Positions 19,250-28,248 of a DNA stretch of 64,000 nt are shown one piece after another. The translations under genes and the position numbers were made by a program. How positions within the stretch are numbered: position 1 is the first letter of the stretch; every line of letters starts with the position of its first letter. Source of the DNA: Pseudomonas sp. BGr12 (GTDB taxonomy: Bacteria > Pseudomonadota > Gammaproteobacteria > Pseudomonadales > Pseudomonadaceae); the NCBI RefSeq assembly GCF_030272895.1, contig NZ_JALRNF010000004.1:62001-126000 (forward strand), in the 5' to 3' direction. The notes under the pieces were generated by a model. The model was not told the origin of the DNA. It did not search any database and saw nothing but the letters and a program-made list of their open reading frames with translations.

Positions 19250-21156
19250 GACAGCGCCTCCAGCTCCGCCTGCATGGTCTCCAGCTGCTCGAGGGCGGCC
19301 ATCCAGGCTTCTTCCAGTTCAGCCTCGCGAACCTTGAGTTTGGCCTGCTGGGCCAAGAGGTCACGCAGCTCATCCTTGCGTGCCGCTTCATACAAGGCGC
19401 TGTCACCCAGGCTGGCATCGATCTTCGCCAGTTGCTCGTGCAGGGTGCCCAGCTCGCGTTCGAGCTTGTCCGCCTCACGCTTGTGCGGGGCCAGCTGCTG
19501 GCGCAGGGCCGCTGCGGCCTGGCGCTGGGCTTTCTTGTCGGTCTTGTCGGCGTTGACCGGTGCGCTGCTGACCGGCGCATTGCGCTGGCGGTACTCGACC
19601 AGCCAGCGGGTGTAGTCGTCCAGGTCGCCGTCGAAGGTCTCGACCTTGCCATCGGCCACCAGCAGGAAGTCATCCGTGGTGCTCTTGAGCAGGTGACGGT
19701 CGTGGGAGACCACCAGCACCGCGCCGCTGAACTCCTGCAGGGCCATGGTCAGCGCCAGGCGCATTTCCAGGTCCAGGTGGTTGGTCGGTTCGTCGAGCAG
19801 CAACAGGTTCGGGCGTTCCCAGGCGATCAGGGCCAGGGCCAACCGGGCCTTTTCGCCACCGGAGAAGTTCACCACCGGCTCGTCGATGCGCCCGCCACGG
19901 AAGTCGAAGCCGCCGAGGAAGTCGCGCAGGGTCTGCTCACGCTCGGTCGGTGCCAGGCGCTGCAGGTGCAGCAAGGGGCTGGCCTTGTTGTCCAGGGAGT
20001 CGAGCTGGTGCTGGGCGAAGTAACCCACCGACAGGTTCTCGCCGCGCACCAGGCGTCCACTGAGCGGCTCCAGTTCGCCGGCGAGGTTCTTGATCAGGGT
20101 CGACTTACCCGCGCCGTTGGGGCCGAGCAAGCCGATGCGCGCACCCGGGGTGAGCTGCAGCTTGACCTTCTCCAGCACGGTCTTGTCACCGTAGCCCAAG
20201 CGACCCTCGGAGAGGTCGAGCAAGGGGCTGGAGATCTTCTCCGACTCGCGGAAGACGAAGTCGAACGGTGAATCGACATGGGCAGCCGACAGCTCCTCCA
20301 TGCGCTCCAGGGCCTTGATCCGGCTTTGCGCCTGGCGTGCCTTGGTGGCCTGGGCCTTGAACCGGGCAATGTACTTTTCCATGTGCGCGCGCTGGGCCTG
20401 CTGCTTCTCGTAGGCCTGTTGCTGCTGGGCCAGGCGTTCGGCACGGGTGCGCTCGAAGGCGGTGTAGCCGCCACGATATAGCGTCAGCTTGCATTGCTCG
20501 ACATGGGCGACATGATCGACCACCGCATCGAGGAAATCGCGGTCGTGGGAAATCAGCAGCAGCGTGCCCGGGTAGCCCTTGAGCCAGTCTTCCAGCCAGA
20601 GAATGGCATCGAGGTCCAGGTGGTTGGTCGGCTCATCGAGCAGCAACAGGTCGGACGGGCACATCAGTGCCTGGGCCAGGTTCAGGCGCATCCGCCAGCC
20701 ACCGGAGAAGTCACCGACCCGGCGATCCATCTGCGCGTTGGTAAAGCCCAGGCCCGCCAGCAGCTTGCGCGCCCGGGCATCGGCGGTGTAGCCATCGGCG
20801 CTGTCCAGCTCGATATGCAGGCGCGCCAATGCCGTACCGTCATGGGCGGCTTCGGCGGCGGCCAGCTCGGCCTGCACCTTGCGCAGGCGGGCGTCACCAT
20901 CGAGCACATAGTCGACCGCCAGTCGGTCGAGGGTATCGACCTCCTGGCGCATGTGCGCGATACGCCAGTCGGCCGGCAGCTGACAGTCGCCGGAGTCGGG
21001 CGTCAGCTCACCGCGCAGCAGGGCGAACAGGCTGGATTTACCGGCACCATTGGCACCGATCAGGCCGGCCTTCTGACCGGCGTGCAGGGTCATCTCGGCG
21101 CCTTCTAGCAGGCGCTGGGGACCACGCTGTAAAGTGAGGTTCGATAGTCTGATCAT
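19246..21156 (-). CDS. ABC-F family ATPase, YheS-like
   Basis: A 636-residue protein with two ATP-binding cassettes and no membrane segments. First cassette: Walker A GANGAGKSS, signature DFSGGWRMRL, LLLLDEPTNHLD. Second: GPNGAGKST, NFSGGEKARL, LLLLDEPTNHLD. They are joined by a charged linker with the ABC-F motif, and the C-terminus is a coiled coil (residues about 545-636). ABC-F proteins act on ribosomes; this arrangement matches E. coli YheS. ATG 21156 (MIRLSNLTLQRG) was chosen; the 72 upstream codons of open frame are Arg-rich and unlike the family. It is coupled to the MscS-like gene. Confidence 0.92.
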   Translation of the reverse strand: MIRLSNLTLQRGPQRLLEGAEMTLHAGQKAGLIGANGAGKSSLFALLRGELTPDSGDCQLPADWRIAHMRQEVDTLDRLAVDYVLDGDARLRKVQAELAAAEAAHDGTALARLHIELDSADGYTADARARKLLAGLGFTNAQMDRRVGDFSGGWRMRLNLAQALMCPSDLLLLDEPTNHLDLDAILWLEDWLKGYPGTLLLISHDRDFLDAVVDHVAHVEQCKLTLYRGGYTAFERTRAERLAQQQQAYEKQQAQRAHMEKYIARFKAQATKARQAQSRIKALERMEELSAAHVDSPFDFVFRESEKISSPLLDLSEGRLGYGDKTVLEKVKLQLTPGARIGLLGPNGAGKSTLIKNLAGELEPLSGRLVRGENLSVGYFAQHQLDSLDNKASPLLHLQRLAPTEREQTLRDFLGGFDFRGGRIDEPVVNFSGGEKARLALALIAWERPNLLLLDEPTNHLDLEMRLALTMALQEFSGAVLVVSHDRHLLKSTTDDFLLVADGKVETFDGDLDDYTRWLVEYRQRNAPVSSAPVNADKTDKKAQRQAAAALRQQLAPHKREADKLERELGTLHEQLAKIDASLGDSALYEAARKDELRDLLAQQAKLKVREAELEEAWMAALEQLETMQAELEALS

Positions 21157-21206
21157 AATGGCCGCGGAGTCTACCAGCTTCGTCGGCGACTGGCGCGAGT
21201 GGAACC

Positions 21207-21686
21207 ATGCACACCGACCTGTGGAATTTTGCCCTGAATCTCTACGCCCGCCCAGGCGTCGAAGCGGCGTGCCTGCACTGGCAGGATCAGGGCGGCGATG
21301 TCTGCCTGCTGCTCTGCGCCGTGTGGCTGGGCGAACGAGGTGTGACACCGGACGCACAACGCATGCGTGCACTGCGCGAGCAGGCCGATGCCTGGCAAAC
21401 CGAGGTGGTCGAACCGCTACGCCGCGTGCGCCAACAATGGCGACAGGCAGCCGCGGACGATCCGCAACTGGCGGGCTTGCGTGAGCAGATCAAGGGAGTG
21501 GAACTGGCGGCAGAACGCATTCTGCTGGAGCGTCTGGAAGGCCTCTGCGAGCACTGGGTACCGACACCCGAGCGTGGCGCAGACTGGTTGCAATGGCTGG
21601 CAACAGACGCCAGCGCGAATCACGACGCGCTGCACAGGCTGCGCGTCGTGATGGGCTCGACTCAGGACGCCGAAGACGGGGTCTGA
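21207..21686 (+). CDS. TIGR02444 family protein
   Basis: A 159-residue, mostly helical cytoplasmic protein opening MHTDLWNFALNLYARPGVE and with LCAVWLGERG, features of the TIGR02444 family found in gammaproteobacteria. No function is established. It is divergent from the ABC-F gene (50 bases apart), an arrangement conserved in pseudomonads. Its last 25 bases overlap antisense with the 3' end of algP. Confidence 0.8.
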   Translation: MHTDLWNFALNLYARPGVEAACLHWQDQGGDVCLLLCAVWLGERGVTPDAQRMRALREQADAWQTEVVEPLRRVRQQWRQAAADDPQLAGLREQIKGVELAAERILLERLEGLCEHWVPTPERGADWLQWLATDASANHDALHRLRVVMGSTQDAEDGV

Positions 21687-22765
21687 GGGGCCGTTACCGA
21701 AGCGGCCGGTGCAGCCGACGGAGTAGGTGCCGGTGCCGCAGCTGCCGGCGTGGCTGCCGGGGTCACAGGCGCTGCCGGAGTAGCCGGTTTGGCGGCAACT
21801 GCTGGCGCAGCGGGCTTGGCTGCCGGTTTTGCAGCGGGCTTGGCCGGTGCTTTGGCCGCAGCAGGTTTGGCCGCTGGCTTGGCTGGTGCCTTGGCCGCAG
21901 CAGGTTTGGCCGCTGGCTTGGCTGGTGCCTTGGCAACAGCAGGTTTGGCCGTTGGCTTGGCTGGCGCTTTGGCTGCAACAGGCTTGGCCGCTGGCTTGGC
22001 TGCCGGCTTGGCCGCAGCAGGTTTGGCTGCTGGTTTGGCTGCCGGCTTGGCCGCAGCAGTCCTGGCTGCTGGTTTGGCAGGTGCTTTGGCCGCGGCAGGT
22101 TTGGCCGCTGGTTTCGCTGCAACTGGTTTGGCGGCAGCAGCGCGAGCAGGTGCTTTTGCCGCTGCTGGTTTGCTGGCAGGTTTGGCTGCTGGCTTGGCAG
22201 GTGCTTTGGCCGCGGCAGGTTTGGCCGCTGGTTTCGCTGCAACTGGTTTGGCGGCAGCAGTGCGAGCAGGTGTTTTTGCCGCTGCTGGTTTGCTGGCAGG
22301 TTTGGCTGCTGGCTTGGCCGGTGCCTTGGTGGCTGGTTTGGCAGCTACAGGCGCAGGTTTTGCCGAACGCAGCGTCAGCGCCTTGGCAGCAGCTTCTTTG
22401 ACCTTGCCAACGCCCTGGGCCAGTTTCAGGCTTTCCTGGGCATCACGCTTGAGCTGGGCAATGTAGGTGCGTGTCTGCGACTGGCGCTCCTTGAGCGAGT
22501 CGAGCAACTCTTCCAGTTCGGCAGCGGTCGACTTGGCCTTGGCCTGTGCCTTGGCTTTACCGGCCTTGGCAGCGTCCTGCAGTTTGAGGCGGGATTTGTG
22601 CAGTTTCTCTTGCGCCTTGCCGCGTTGTTTTTCCAACTTGGCGAGGAGTTTTTCAGCATCAGCCAGCGCTTGCGAGCAGGCATTTTCCAAATGATCGAGC
22701 AGGCTGCCCGAGAGTTGTTGGAGCAGGTGCAACGGCGTACTTACTGGCTTCTTATTGGCCGACAT
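21662..22765 (-). CDS. algP: Histone H1-like protein AlgP
   Basis: A 367-residue protein in two parts. Residues 1-125 form a charged helical domain (LLQQLSGSLLDHLENA, ...EELLDSLKERQSQTRTYIAQL). The rest is built of Lys-Pro-Ala-Ala repeats (AAKPAAKPAAAKAPAK) ending in a Pro/Ala/Thr/Ser tail without lysine. In P. aeruginosa AlgP (AlgR3) binds DNA like eukaryotic histone H1 and affects alginate gene expression. The repeat part includes tandem copies at the DNA level (see repeat feature), so its length probably varies between strains. It is followed on the opposite strand by an FKBP gene at its 5' side, and algQ lies beyond, as in P. aeruginosa. Confidence 0.93.
   Translation of the reverse strand: MSANKKPVSTPLHLLQQLSGSLLDHLENACSQALADAEKLLAKLEKQRGKAQEKLHKSRLKLQDAAKAGKAKAQAKAKSTAAELEELLDSLKERQSQTRTYIAQLKRDAQESLKLAQGVGKVKEAAAKALTLRSAKPAPVAAKPATKAPAKPAAKPASKPAAAKTPARTAAAKPVAAKPAAKPAAAKAPAKPAAKPASKPAAAKAPARAAAAKPVAAKPAAKPAAAKAPAKPAARTAAAKPAAKPAAKPAAAKPAAKPAAKPVAAKAPAKPTAKPAVAKAPAKPAAKPAAAKAPAKPAAKPAAAKAPAKPAAKPAAKPAAPAVAAKPATPAAPVTPAATPAAAAPAPTPSAAPAASVTAPQTPSSAS
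21840..22320. repeat. Tandem coding repeats in algP, including a 120-bp duplication
   Basis: Two adjacent 120-base units, 22081-22200 and 22201-22320, differ at only three positions by eye. A shorter 45-base period repeats around 21850-21945. All are multiples of three, so the frame is kept. These are slippage- or recombination-prone coding repeats, not a CRISPR array: no spacers and no variable unique segments. Confidence 0.9.
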
Positions 22766-22991
22766 GGTTTACCTCCTGGCTGACGAGAGTGCGGCTCATA
22801 CTATGCTTCTGCTGCTACCGCCGCTAGGGCATGTTGACAGTATCGAAGGCGCCGCGTTGCATGCCTGGGCAAAGTTGTTATCGCTGCAGCTGGAATCAAG
22901 TGTAGATGCTGTACAAAGTGTTGCTGATATTTACACAAAGTATCCCGTGAAGGCTGGCATACTTGATATCCGCTGAAGCAGGAGTAAGCCG

Positions 22992-23657
22992 GTGTCGCGC
23001 TATTTTGTATTAGGTCTTTTTCTATTGCCGGCATCGCTGATGGCGGCACCTGCCGCCCCTACCAACAACGACCACGACCTGGCTTACAGCCTGGGTGCAA
23101 GCCTGGGGGAGCGCCTGCGTAGCGAAGTTCCCAACTTGCAACTGGACGCCCTGATCGATGGCTTGCGCCAGGCCTATCAGAACAAGCCGCTGACCCTGAG
23201 CAAAGAGCGCATGGACGCGATACTCGGCGAACATGAACAACAGGCCAATCAGGCTGCGCTCGACGCACAACGTGAACAGTTACTGAATGCGGAAAAGCGC
23301 TTCATGGCCACCGAGCGTGCACGCGCGGGCGTGCGTGAACTGGCCAACGGCATTCTGGTCAGCGAGCAGGTCAAGGGCAGCGGCGCAAAAGCTACGTCGA
23401 AGGGAAAAGTACAGGTACGTTACGTCGGCAAGTTGCCGGATGGCACGGTCTTCGATCAGAACCAGCAGGCGCAGTGGTTCAGCCTGGGCAGCGTGATCGA
23501 GGGATGGCAGGTGGCGTTGCCGGAAATGACGACAGGCTCGAAATGGCGCCTGGTCATCCCGTCCGCACAGGCCTATGGCGCCGAGGGCGCGGGTGACCTG
23601 ATTGCGCCCTATACGCCCCTGGTGTTCGAAATCGAGTTGCTCGGGGTGGCCGACTGA
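22992..23657 (+). CDS. FKBP-type peptidyl-prolyl isomerase, exported
   Basis: A 221-residue protein starting with GTG at 22992, preceded by AGGAG 9 bases upstream. A signal peptide (LGLFLLPASLMAAPAAP) is followed by the helical dimerisation domain typical of FklB/Mip (NNDHDLAYSLGASLGERLRS), and then the FKBP catalytic domain from about residue 135 (VQVRYVGKLPDGTVFDQ, VIEGWQVALPEMTTGSKW, IPSAQAYG). It should assist proline isomerisation of periplasmic proteins. It lies between algP and algQ, as in P. aeruginosa. Confidence 0.92.
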   Translation: MSRYFVLGLFLLPASLMAAPAAPTNNDHDLAYSLGASLGERLRSEVPNLQLDALIDGLRQAYQNKPLTLSKERMDAILGEHEQQANQAALDAQREQLLNAEKRFMATERARAGVRELANGILVSEQVKGSGAKATSKGKVQVRYVGKLPDGTVFDQNQQAQWFSLGSVIEGWQVALPEMTTGSKWRLVIPSAQAYGAEGAGDLIAPYTPLVFEIELLGVAD

Positions 23658-23673
23658 AGCATCGGCACACCGA

Positions 23674-24144
23674 TCAGACTTGAAGGGTGGCTTCTTCGCT
23701 GTGCGCGTTGTGCAGCACTTCGATCAGACAGTCCTCGAGCTCGAAGCGTTCATGCAACAGGCTACCGAGCTTACCGAGCTTTTCCGCGAAACGCTCGGGG
23801 TCGTTGCAGTTGCCCTTGTCGCAATGATCGTTGAACGCCGAGGCGAACTCGGTGGTCGCATCGATGCGCGGACTGATCTGCTTGGCCAGCTCCAGCCCCC
23901 GGGTGTCCCCGAACGCCTTGGCTTCGCTCACCAATTGCTCGCTCACTTCAAAGTGCCAGGCCGACACGTAATCGATCAGCACCGCACAGAAATCTCGACT
24001 CTTGTCCTTGTCGGCAAAAGCCGGCTTGGCATCGCGTAGCTCGCGGAAGGCAGTGACTAGCTCTGCACGTTCCTCCAGCCAGCGGTCAATGAGCTTGTGA
24101 ACACCACCCCAGCGTTCCTGAGCATTCTGACAACTATCAAGCAT
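23674..24144 (-). CDS. algQ: Anti-sigma-70 factor AlgQ (Rsd family)
   Basis: A 156-residue helical protein of the Rsd/AlgQ family, which binds region 4 of the housekeeping sigma factor and lowers its activity in stationary phase. Typical blocks are [43 protein letters not shown] (the sigma-binding surface), [20 protein letters not shown] and [16 protein letters not shown]. In P. aeruginosa AlgQ also affects alginate and siderophore genes. It is convergent with the FKBP gene and has about 230 bases of non-coding DNA upstream. Confidence 0.95.
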   Translation of the reverse strand: MLDSCQNAQERWGGVHKLIDRWLEERAELVTAFRELRDAKPAFADKDKSRDFCAVLIDYVSAWHFEVSEQLVSEAKAFGDTRGLELAKQISPRIDATTEFASAFNDHCDKGNCNDPERFAEKLGKLGSLLHERFELEDCLIEVLHNAHSEEATLQV

Positions 24145-24376
24145 GGCGATCTCTTCCCTTCTGGGTCATGCGCCTGCCCCCGCTCGCAAGCATGCGGAGC
24201 AAAGGTGAAATCAGCAGGACGGCATCGAGCAGCTGTGTTTTCGATATGCGTGCAGGGAGATTATTCCCGTGCGTCCCAGGCTTCAAGGTACGCACGCGAC
24301 AAAGTTCATACAAGTGTTTAATCCTTTCTGACGATGCCGTCGGTCGAATGCATCGGCAACCGTTTGCCCTGGATTT

Positions 24377-24889
24377 TCAGCGCAGGTGGAGCACCGCACG
24401 GCTGTTCCCGAACAAGCGGAAAAGCGGCAGGGTGGCCAGCAGGACGAAGGACAGCAGGCTCCATTCGGCGATGGTCAGGTCGAGAAAGCTCCAGTTGATC
24501 GGCACACAGTCAGGGCTACCGACGACCATGGCCTTGAGCACCTGGCTCAGCGGCATGCTTTCGACCACATAGCCCAAGGGTGGCGTGCAGTCGGCAGCGA
24601 CCCGCGACGGTATGCCCTGCAACCAGACATGCCTGGCCGCCAGGATGGCGCCACCCGTGGCAAAGAACAGCGCCAGCGCGGCATAGACGCGCGCCCCCAG
24701 GCGCCCGGGTGCCTGCAGCAATGCGCCCAGGCAGACCATCGCGAAGGCCCCCAGGAACAAGCGCTGGCTGTAACACAGCGGACAGGGCGCCAGCCCCATG
24801 CCCCATTCGAGATAGAACGCGACGCCCAGCATCAACACTGAGGCCAGGAAGGCCGGAAAGAACAGTGAGCGCAAGCGAGCCATGAGCAT
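24377..24889 (-). CDS. dsbB: Disulfide bond formation protein B
   Basis: A 170-residue inner-membrane protein with four membrane helices. The two cysteine pairs needed to pass electrons from DsbA to quinone are present: C36/C39 in APCPLCYSQR and C101/C128 in the second periplasmic loop. Two in-frame ATGs lie at 24889 and 24883; GGATA 6 bases before favours 24889. The equivalent P. aeruginosa gene in this position is called dsbH. It lies between algQ and the hem operon but is separated from both by gaps of about 220 bases. Confidence 0.93.
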   Translation of the reverse strand: MLMARLRSLFFPAFLASVLMLGVAFYLEWGMGLAPCPLCYSQRLFLGAFAMVCLGALLQAPGRLGARVYAALALFFATGGAILAARHVWLQGIPSRVAADCTPPLGYVVESMPLSQVLKAMVVGSPDCVPINWSFLDLTIAEWSLLSFVLLATLPLFRLFGNSRAVLHLR

Positions 24890-25070
24890 GGAGTATCCAG
24901 TGTTCGAGATGGGCAGGCCTAAACGGTAGAGGAAAGGCGCGCCTTGTTTCAAGGCGCTACAACTACGACAAATCACTGATTGGAAAGGGAATAATCGGGA
25001 GATTTCGCAGAAACTGCCTCACCCGTTAGCAGGCTCTGGCGAAGGAGCATGTAGGAAAATACTCCGAAGG

Positions 25071-25100
25071 CTTGGGCCCGCGATCTGCCGCGAGCCCAAG
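25071..25100 (-). terminator. Hairpin after hemY, possible terminator
   Basis: CTTGGGCCCGCG (25071-25082) and CGCGAGCCCAAG (25089-25100) pair with one mismatch around ATCTGC. On the minus strand no clean T-run follows, so it may be a stabilising 3' hairpin rather than a full terminator of the hemC-D-X-Y operon. Confidence 0.5.
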
Positions 25101-25106
25101 GGTGCT

Positions 25107-26345
25107 TCAAGCGCGAACGGCTTCCGGCAAAGGCAGAGCCAGCAGCCGCTCATCCAGCAGGCCCAGGCCTTCCTGGAACAACTGGTTGCTGCGCTCGGTG
25201 TCGCCCAGCCCGGCCAGCAGCCGCGCCAGCTCGGCACAGGCTTCCGGATTGCGTTGCAGGCGCAGGCTGTTTTCCAGGTAGTCACGCGCCTTGCCCCAGA
25301 GTCGATTCTGCAGGCTCAGTCGCCCCAGGGTCAGCAGCAGGCTGGGGTCGTCGCCATGCTGCTTCAGCCACCCTTCTGCAGTGTGCAGCTGGCGCGCCAG
25401 ATCGGACCCGCGCACCAGGCCATAGAGCCGTGCCAGATGGCTTTCGTACTGGCGCTTGAGCGCCGTGCGCAGCGCCTCCTCGGCCTCGCTCTCGGCGCCC
25501 AGCTGACGCAGTTGCTCGGCATAGGCCAGCACCAGTTGCGGCTCCTGGCGCTGGGCGGCGGTCAGTTGCTGCCAGGCCCTTTCCAGTGACTGGCGGGCGC
25601 TTTGCTCTTCCCCTTCGCGACTGGCGGCCAGGCTGAGGTTCTCGCCCCAGGCCCGTTGTTCCAGCTCCGCCAGTTCGGCAGCAGGCAAAACCTTGTCCTT
25701 GCGCAGGTCCGGCATCAGCCGGATCAGTGCCGACCAGTCACCGCGCTCGCGATACAGGCGCTGCAGCAGGCGCAGCACCTGGGCGTTATGGGGATGACGC
25801 TCCTGCATGGCCTGCAGGGTCACCAGCGCCGCTTCGCTTTCACCCTGGTCCATCTGCAACTGGGCATGGCTCAAGGCAATGGCCAACTCGGCTTGTGGCT
25901 GGCGCTCCAGCGCGCGCTCGAGCAGGTTGTCACGCTCTTCGACACGCCCCAGCTCGTTGGCAGCCCGCGCCGCACCGAGGTAGTACAGCAGCGGTTGGCG
26001 CTCGGCTTCGGCAGCGCGCTGCAAGTGGCGCTGGGCGCTGGCCCAGCGACCCTCGGCAAGGTCCAGTTGCCCCTGCTCGATAGCCAGCTGGGTACGTCGG
26101 CTGCGGTTACGCCGCGACCAGGGGTTGACCACTCCGCTGGAGGTCAGCACCAGGCCAACCAGGTAGCGTACCGCCAGAATCACCAGGATGATGCTCGCCA
26201 GGGCTGCCAGCGCGGCCCAGAGCCCGGATTGATAGCGAAAACCACCGTAGGAAATCAGCACGTAGCCACTGTGCTTGGCGATCGCGATGCCCAGCGCAGC
26301 CGCGACTGCAATGGCGATGACCGCCAGCAGGTAGACGCGTTTCAT
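25107..26345 (-). CDS. hemY: Haem biosynthesis-associated TPR protein HemY
   Basis: A 412-residue inner-membrane protein: two membrane helices at 5-25 and 40-65, then a long TPR-like helical region (repeated ALERQPQAELAIALSHAQL, ALVTLQAMQERHPHNAQVLRLLQRLY and similar). This is the proteobacterial HemY encoded with hemC-D-X, not the protoporphyrinogen oxidase given the same name in Bacillus. Its exact role is unproven. Its ATG overlaps the hemX stop by 4 bases, so the two are translationally coupled; it is the last gene of the operon. Confidence 0.93.
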   Translation of the reverse strand: MKRVYLLAVIAIAVAAALGIAIAKHSGYVLISYGGFRYQSGLWAALAALASIILVILAVRYLVGLVLTSSGVVNPWSRRNRSRRTQLAIEQGQLDLAEGRWASAQRHLQRAAEAERQPLLYYLGAARAANELGRVEERDNLLERALERQPQAELAIALSHAQLQMDQGESEAALVTLQAMQERHPHNAQVLRLLQRLYRERGDWSALIRLMPDLRKDKVLPAAELAELEQRAWGENLSLAASREGEEQSARQSLERAWQQLTAAQRQEPQLVLAYAEQLRQLGAESEAEEALRTALKRQYESHLARLYGLVRGSDLARQLHTAEGWLKQHGDDPSLLLTLGRLSLQNRLWGKARDYLENSLRLQRNPEACAELARLLAGLGDTERSNQLFQEGLGLLDERLLALPLPEAVRA

Positions 26346-27436
26346 GGCTTGGCCTCCTCGGCTGGCAAGTGCCGGCGCTCCAGGTAGGCCTGGACAGCGG
26401 CAAGGCTGTCTGCCAGGTCCGGAACCACCACCGAGACCGGCTCGTCGGCCAGCGCGTTGAGGCTGTCGAGCATGGCCTTGCTCTGCGGGTTGTCCGGATT
26501 GAAATTGGCCAGCAGGACGCTGCGCGCATCATCCAGGGCCTGGTTATAGACCTTGGCTTCGCCATTGAGCGCGGCCCACTGGGCCTGCTCGATGGTCAGG
26601 CTCAGCGCCAGGCGCAGTTGATTGAGCGATTGCCCGGCCAGCAGCGGACGGATGTTGTCGTCGGCATCGAAGTCGATCTGGAAGTACTTCGACAGTTCCG
26701 CCCACCACTGCGACCAGCGACTGGCGCCATCGCCATCTGCGGTCAGGGCGCCGAGCGCGTCGGCACCGGAGTTGAATTCCGGGGACAGGGCACTGAGTTG
26801 CTGCACCTGTTCACGCTGGGCGGCCAGTTTCAGGAACAACCCGGTGCGGTCCGGCTGCTGGGTGCTGTTGAGGGCAGCCAGGCTCTTGGTCAGTTGTTCA
26901 CGGGCCGCGAAGGCACCCGGATCGCTCTGCTCGCGCAGGATCTGATCGGCGCCCTCGACCAGGGCGCGGGCACTGGCGATGTCCTGCAGGGCCGACAGGC
27001 GCAGGCTGGCCAGACGCAACAGGTGCTCGGCCTCGGCCAGGCGCCAGTCCTTGCGGCTGGCGCCGAGGATGGTTTCCAGGCGCTGGCTCAGGCGCTGCTG
27101 GTCGCCTTGCAACTGGGCCACCAGGCGTCGACGGTCTTCGAGTTCGGTGGCGGCGGGCAGGCTCGCCAGCTGTGCCGAGATCTGCTGCTCACGCAGTTGC
27201 AACGCCTGGGTCTTCTCGCTCAGGGATTGCAGGTACTGGCCCTGGCCCTGCTCGGCACCCTGGAGCTGACGCACCTGCCATACCCCCCACCCACCAACCG
27301 CAACACCTGCCGCACCGAGCAGCAGGGCCAGGAACGCCAGGCCATTGCCCGAACGTTTGCCAGAAGTGGCGGCAGTGGGTTCAGACGCTTCGGGCGTCGA
27401 TTGCAGATCATCGTTGGGCAAGACAGTTTCGCTCAC
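26342..27436 (-). CDS. hemX: HemX, uroporphyrinogen-III C-methyltransferase-like membrane protein
   Basis: A 364-residue protein: a short Ser/Thr-rich cytoplasmic end, one membrane helix (LAFLALLLGAAGVAVGGWGVW), then a long coiled coil and helical periplasmic domain. It is often labelled uroporphyrin-III C-methyltransferase but lacks a SAM-binding fold, so no such activity should be assumed. The start is GTG at 27436 with AAGGA upstream. It follows hemD by 32 bases and overlaps hemY by 4. Confidence 0.9.
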   Translation of the reverse strand: MSETVLPNDDLQSTPEASEPTAATSGKRSGNGLAFLALLLGAAGVAVGGWGVWQVRQLQGAEQGQGQYLQSLSEKTQALQLREQQISAQLASLPAATELEDRRRLVAQLQGDQQRLSQRLETILGASRKDWRLAEAEHLLRLASLRLSALQDIASARALVEGADQILREQSDPGAFAAREQLTKSLAALNSTQQPDRTGLFLKLAAQREQVQQLSALSPEFNSGADALGALTADGDGASRWSQWWAELSKYFQIDFDADDNIRPLLAGQSLNQLRLALSLTIEQAQWAALNGEAKVYNQALDDARSVLLANFNPDNPQSKAMLDSLNALADEPVSVVVPDLADSLAAVQAYLERRHLPAEEAKP

Positions 27437-27468
27437 GTATCCATCCTTTGCATTGGGCTCGTCGCCAA

Positions 27469-28248
27469 TCAGCTTAGCGCCTCAGGGGCAGGTGCGGTCG
27501 TTTGCCGCAACGCTGTCATCAAAGCCGCGGCACTGGCACCGCGACAGTCCACTACATTCTGTGCCCCGGCTTCCCGGGCTTGTTGCGCTACCCGCGGGCT
27601 GGGCACGAACAAGGGCAATCGGGCCAGTTGCGCCCAGCCCTCCCCGGCCAGCTGCCGCAGGTGTTCAAACCCTTGTCCACTGCTGACCACCAGGCCATTC
27701 AGGCGCTCCCCGGCCACACGCGCAGAGAGCACGCCCTGCGGGTAGGTGGGCAGGTTGCGACGGTAGAGTTGCAGATAATCGACACTAGCACCTAGCTCGA
27801 CGAGACGCTCTGCTAGCAATTCACGCCCCCCTTCACCGCGCATGATCAACACCCGAGGTGCCGGACCGGCCAGTGCCTGGTGCAAGGCGGGCAGTTGCAG
27901 CAACGCCTCACTGTCATCGCCGGCTTGTGGATAACTGACCTGACAGCCCTGGTCCTGCAGCACTTGCGCGGTGGCGGCGCCCACGGTGAACCAGGCCAAC
28001 GGCGGCAATCGGGGCCAGTAGCGGGTCGCACCAGCCAGACCGAGACGGGCCGCCGGCTTGCTGACCACGATGATCGCGGCGTACTGATCAAGCCCGCGCA
28101 ACAGGCCAAGCTGGTGCTCATCCAGGCTCAGTGCCTGGATCTCCAGCAACGGCAGGCTGCTGCTGGATACCCCCTGTTCAGCCAGCGACTGAGCCAGGGC
28201 CGCGCATTCTTCCGCCGGCCGGGTCAGGAGCAGGCGCCAGCCGCTCAC
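27469..28248 (-). CDS. hemD: Uroporphyrinogen-III synthase
   Basis: A 259-residue two-domain protein that cyclises hydroxymethylbilane with inversion of ring D. The family is poorly conserved; blocks seen are [33 protein letters not shown], and the second-domain [32 protein letters not shown] with [11 protein letters not shown]. The start is a GTG overlapping the hemC stop (GTGA), so it is translationally coupled. Confidence 0.93.
   Translation of the reverse strand: MSGWRLLLTRPAEECAALAQSLAEQGVSSSSLPLLEIQALSLDEHQLGLLRGLDQYAAIIVVSKPAARLGLAGATRYWPRLPPLAWFTVGAATAQVLQDQGCQVSYPQAGDDSEALLQLPALHQALAGPAPRVLIMRGEGGRELLAERLVELGASVDYLQLYRRNLPTYPQGVLSARVAGERLNGLVVSSGQGFEHLRQLAGEGWAQLARLPLFVPSPRVAQQAREAGAQNVVDCRGASAAALMTALRQTTAPAPEALS

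Noticed and set aside
21840..22320. CRISPR-like repeat array
   Set aside because: Repeats are contiguous, in frame, and encode KPAA units of algP; there are no spacers.
22755..22976. 73-codon plus-strand frame in the algP-FKBP gap
   Set aside because: It overlaps the algP start antisense, has no ribosome-binding site and no family likeness. The gap is better read as the divergent promoter region.
24168..24572. 134-codon plus-strand frame across the algQ-dsbB gap
   Set aside because: Half of it is antisense to dsbB and the rest shows no coding character.
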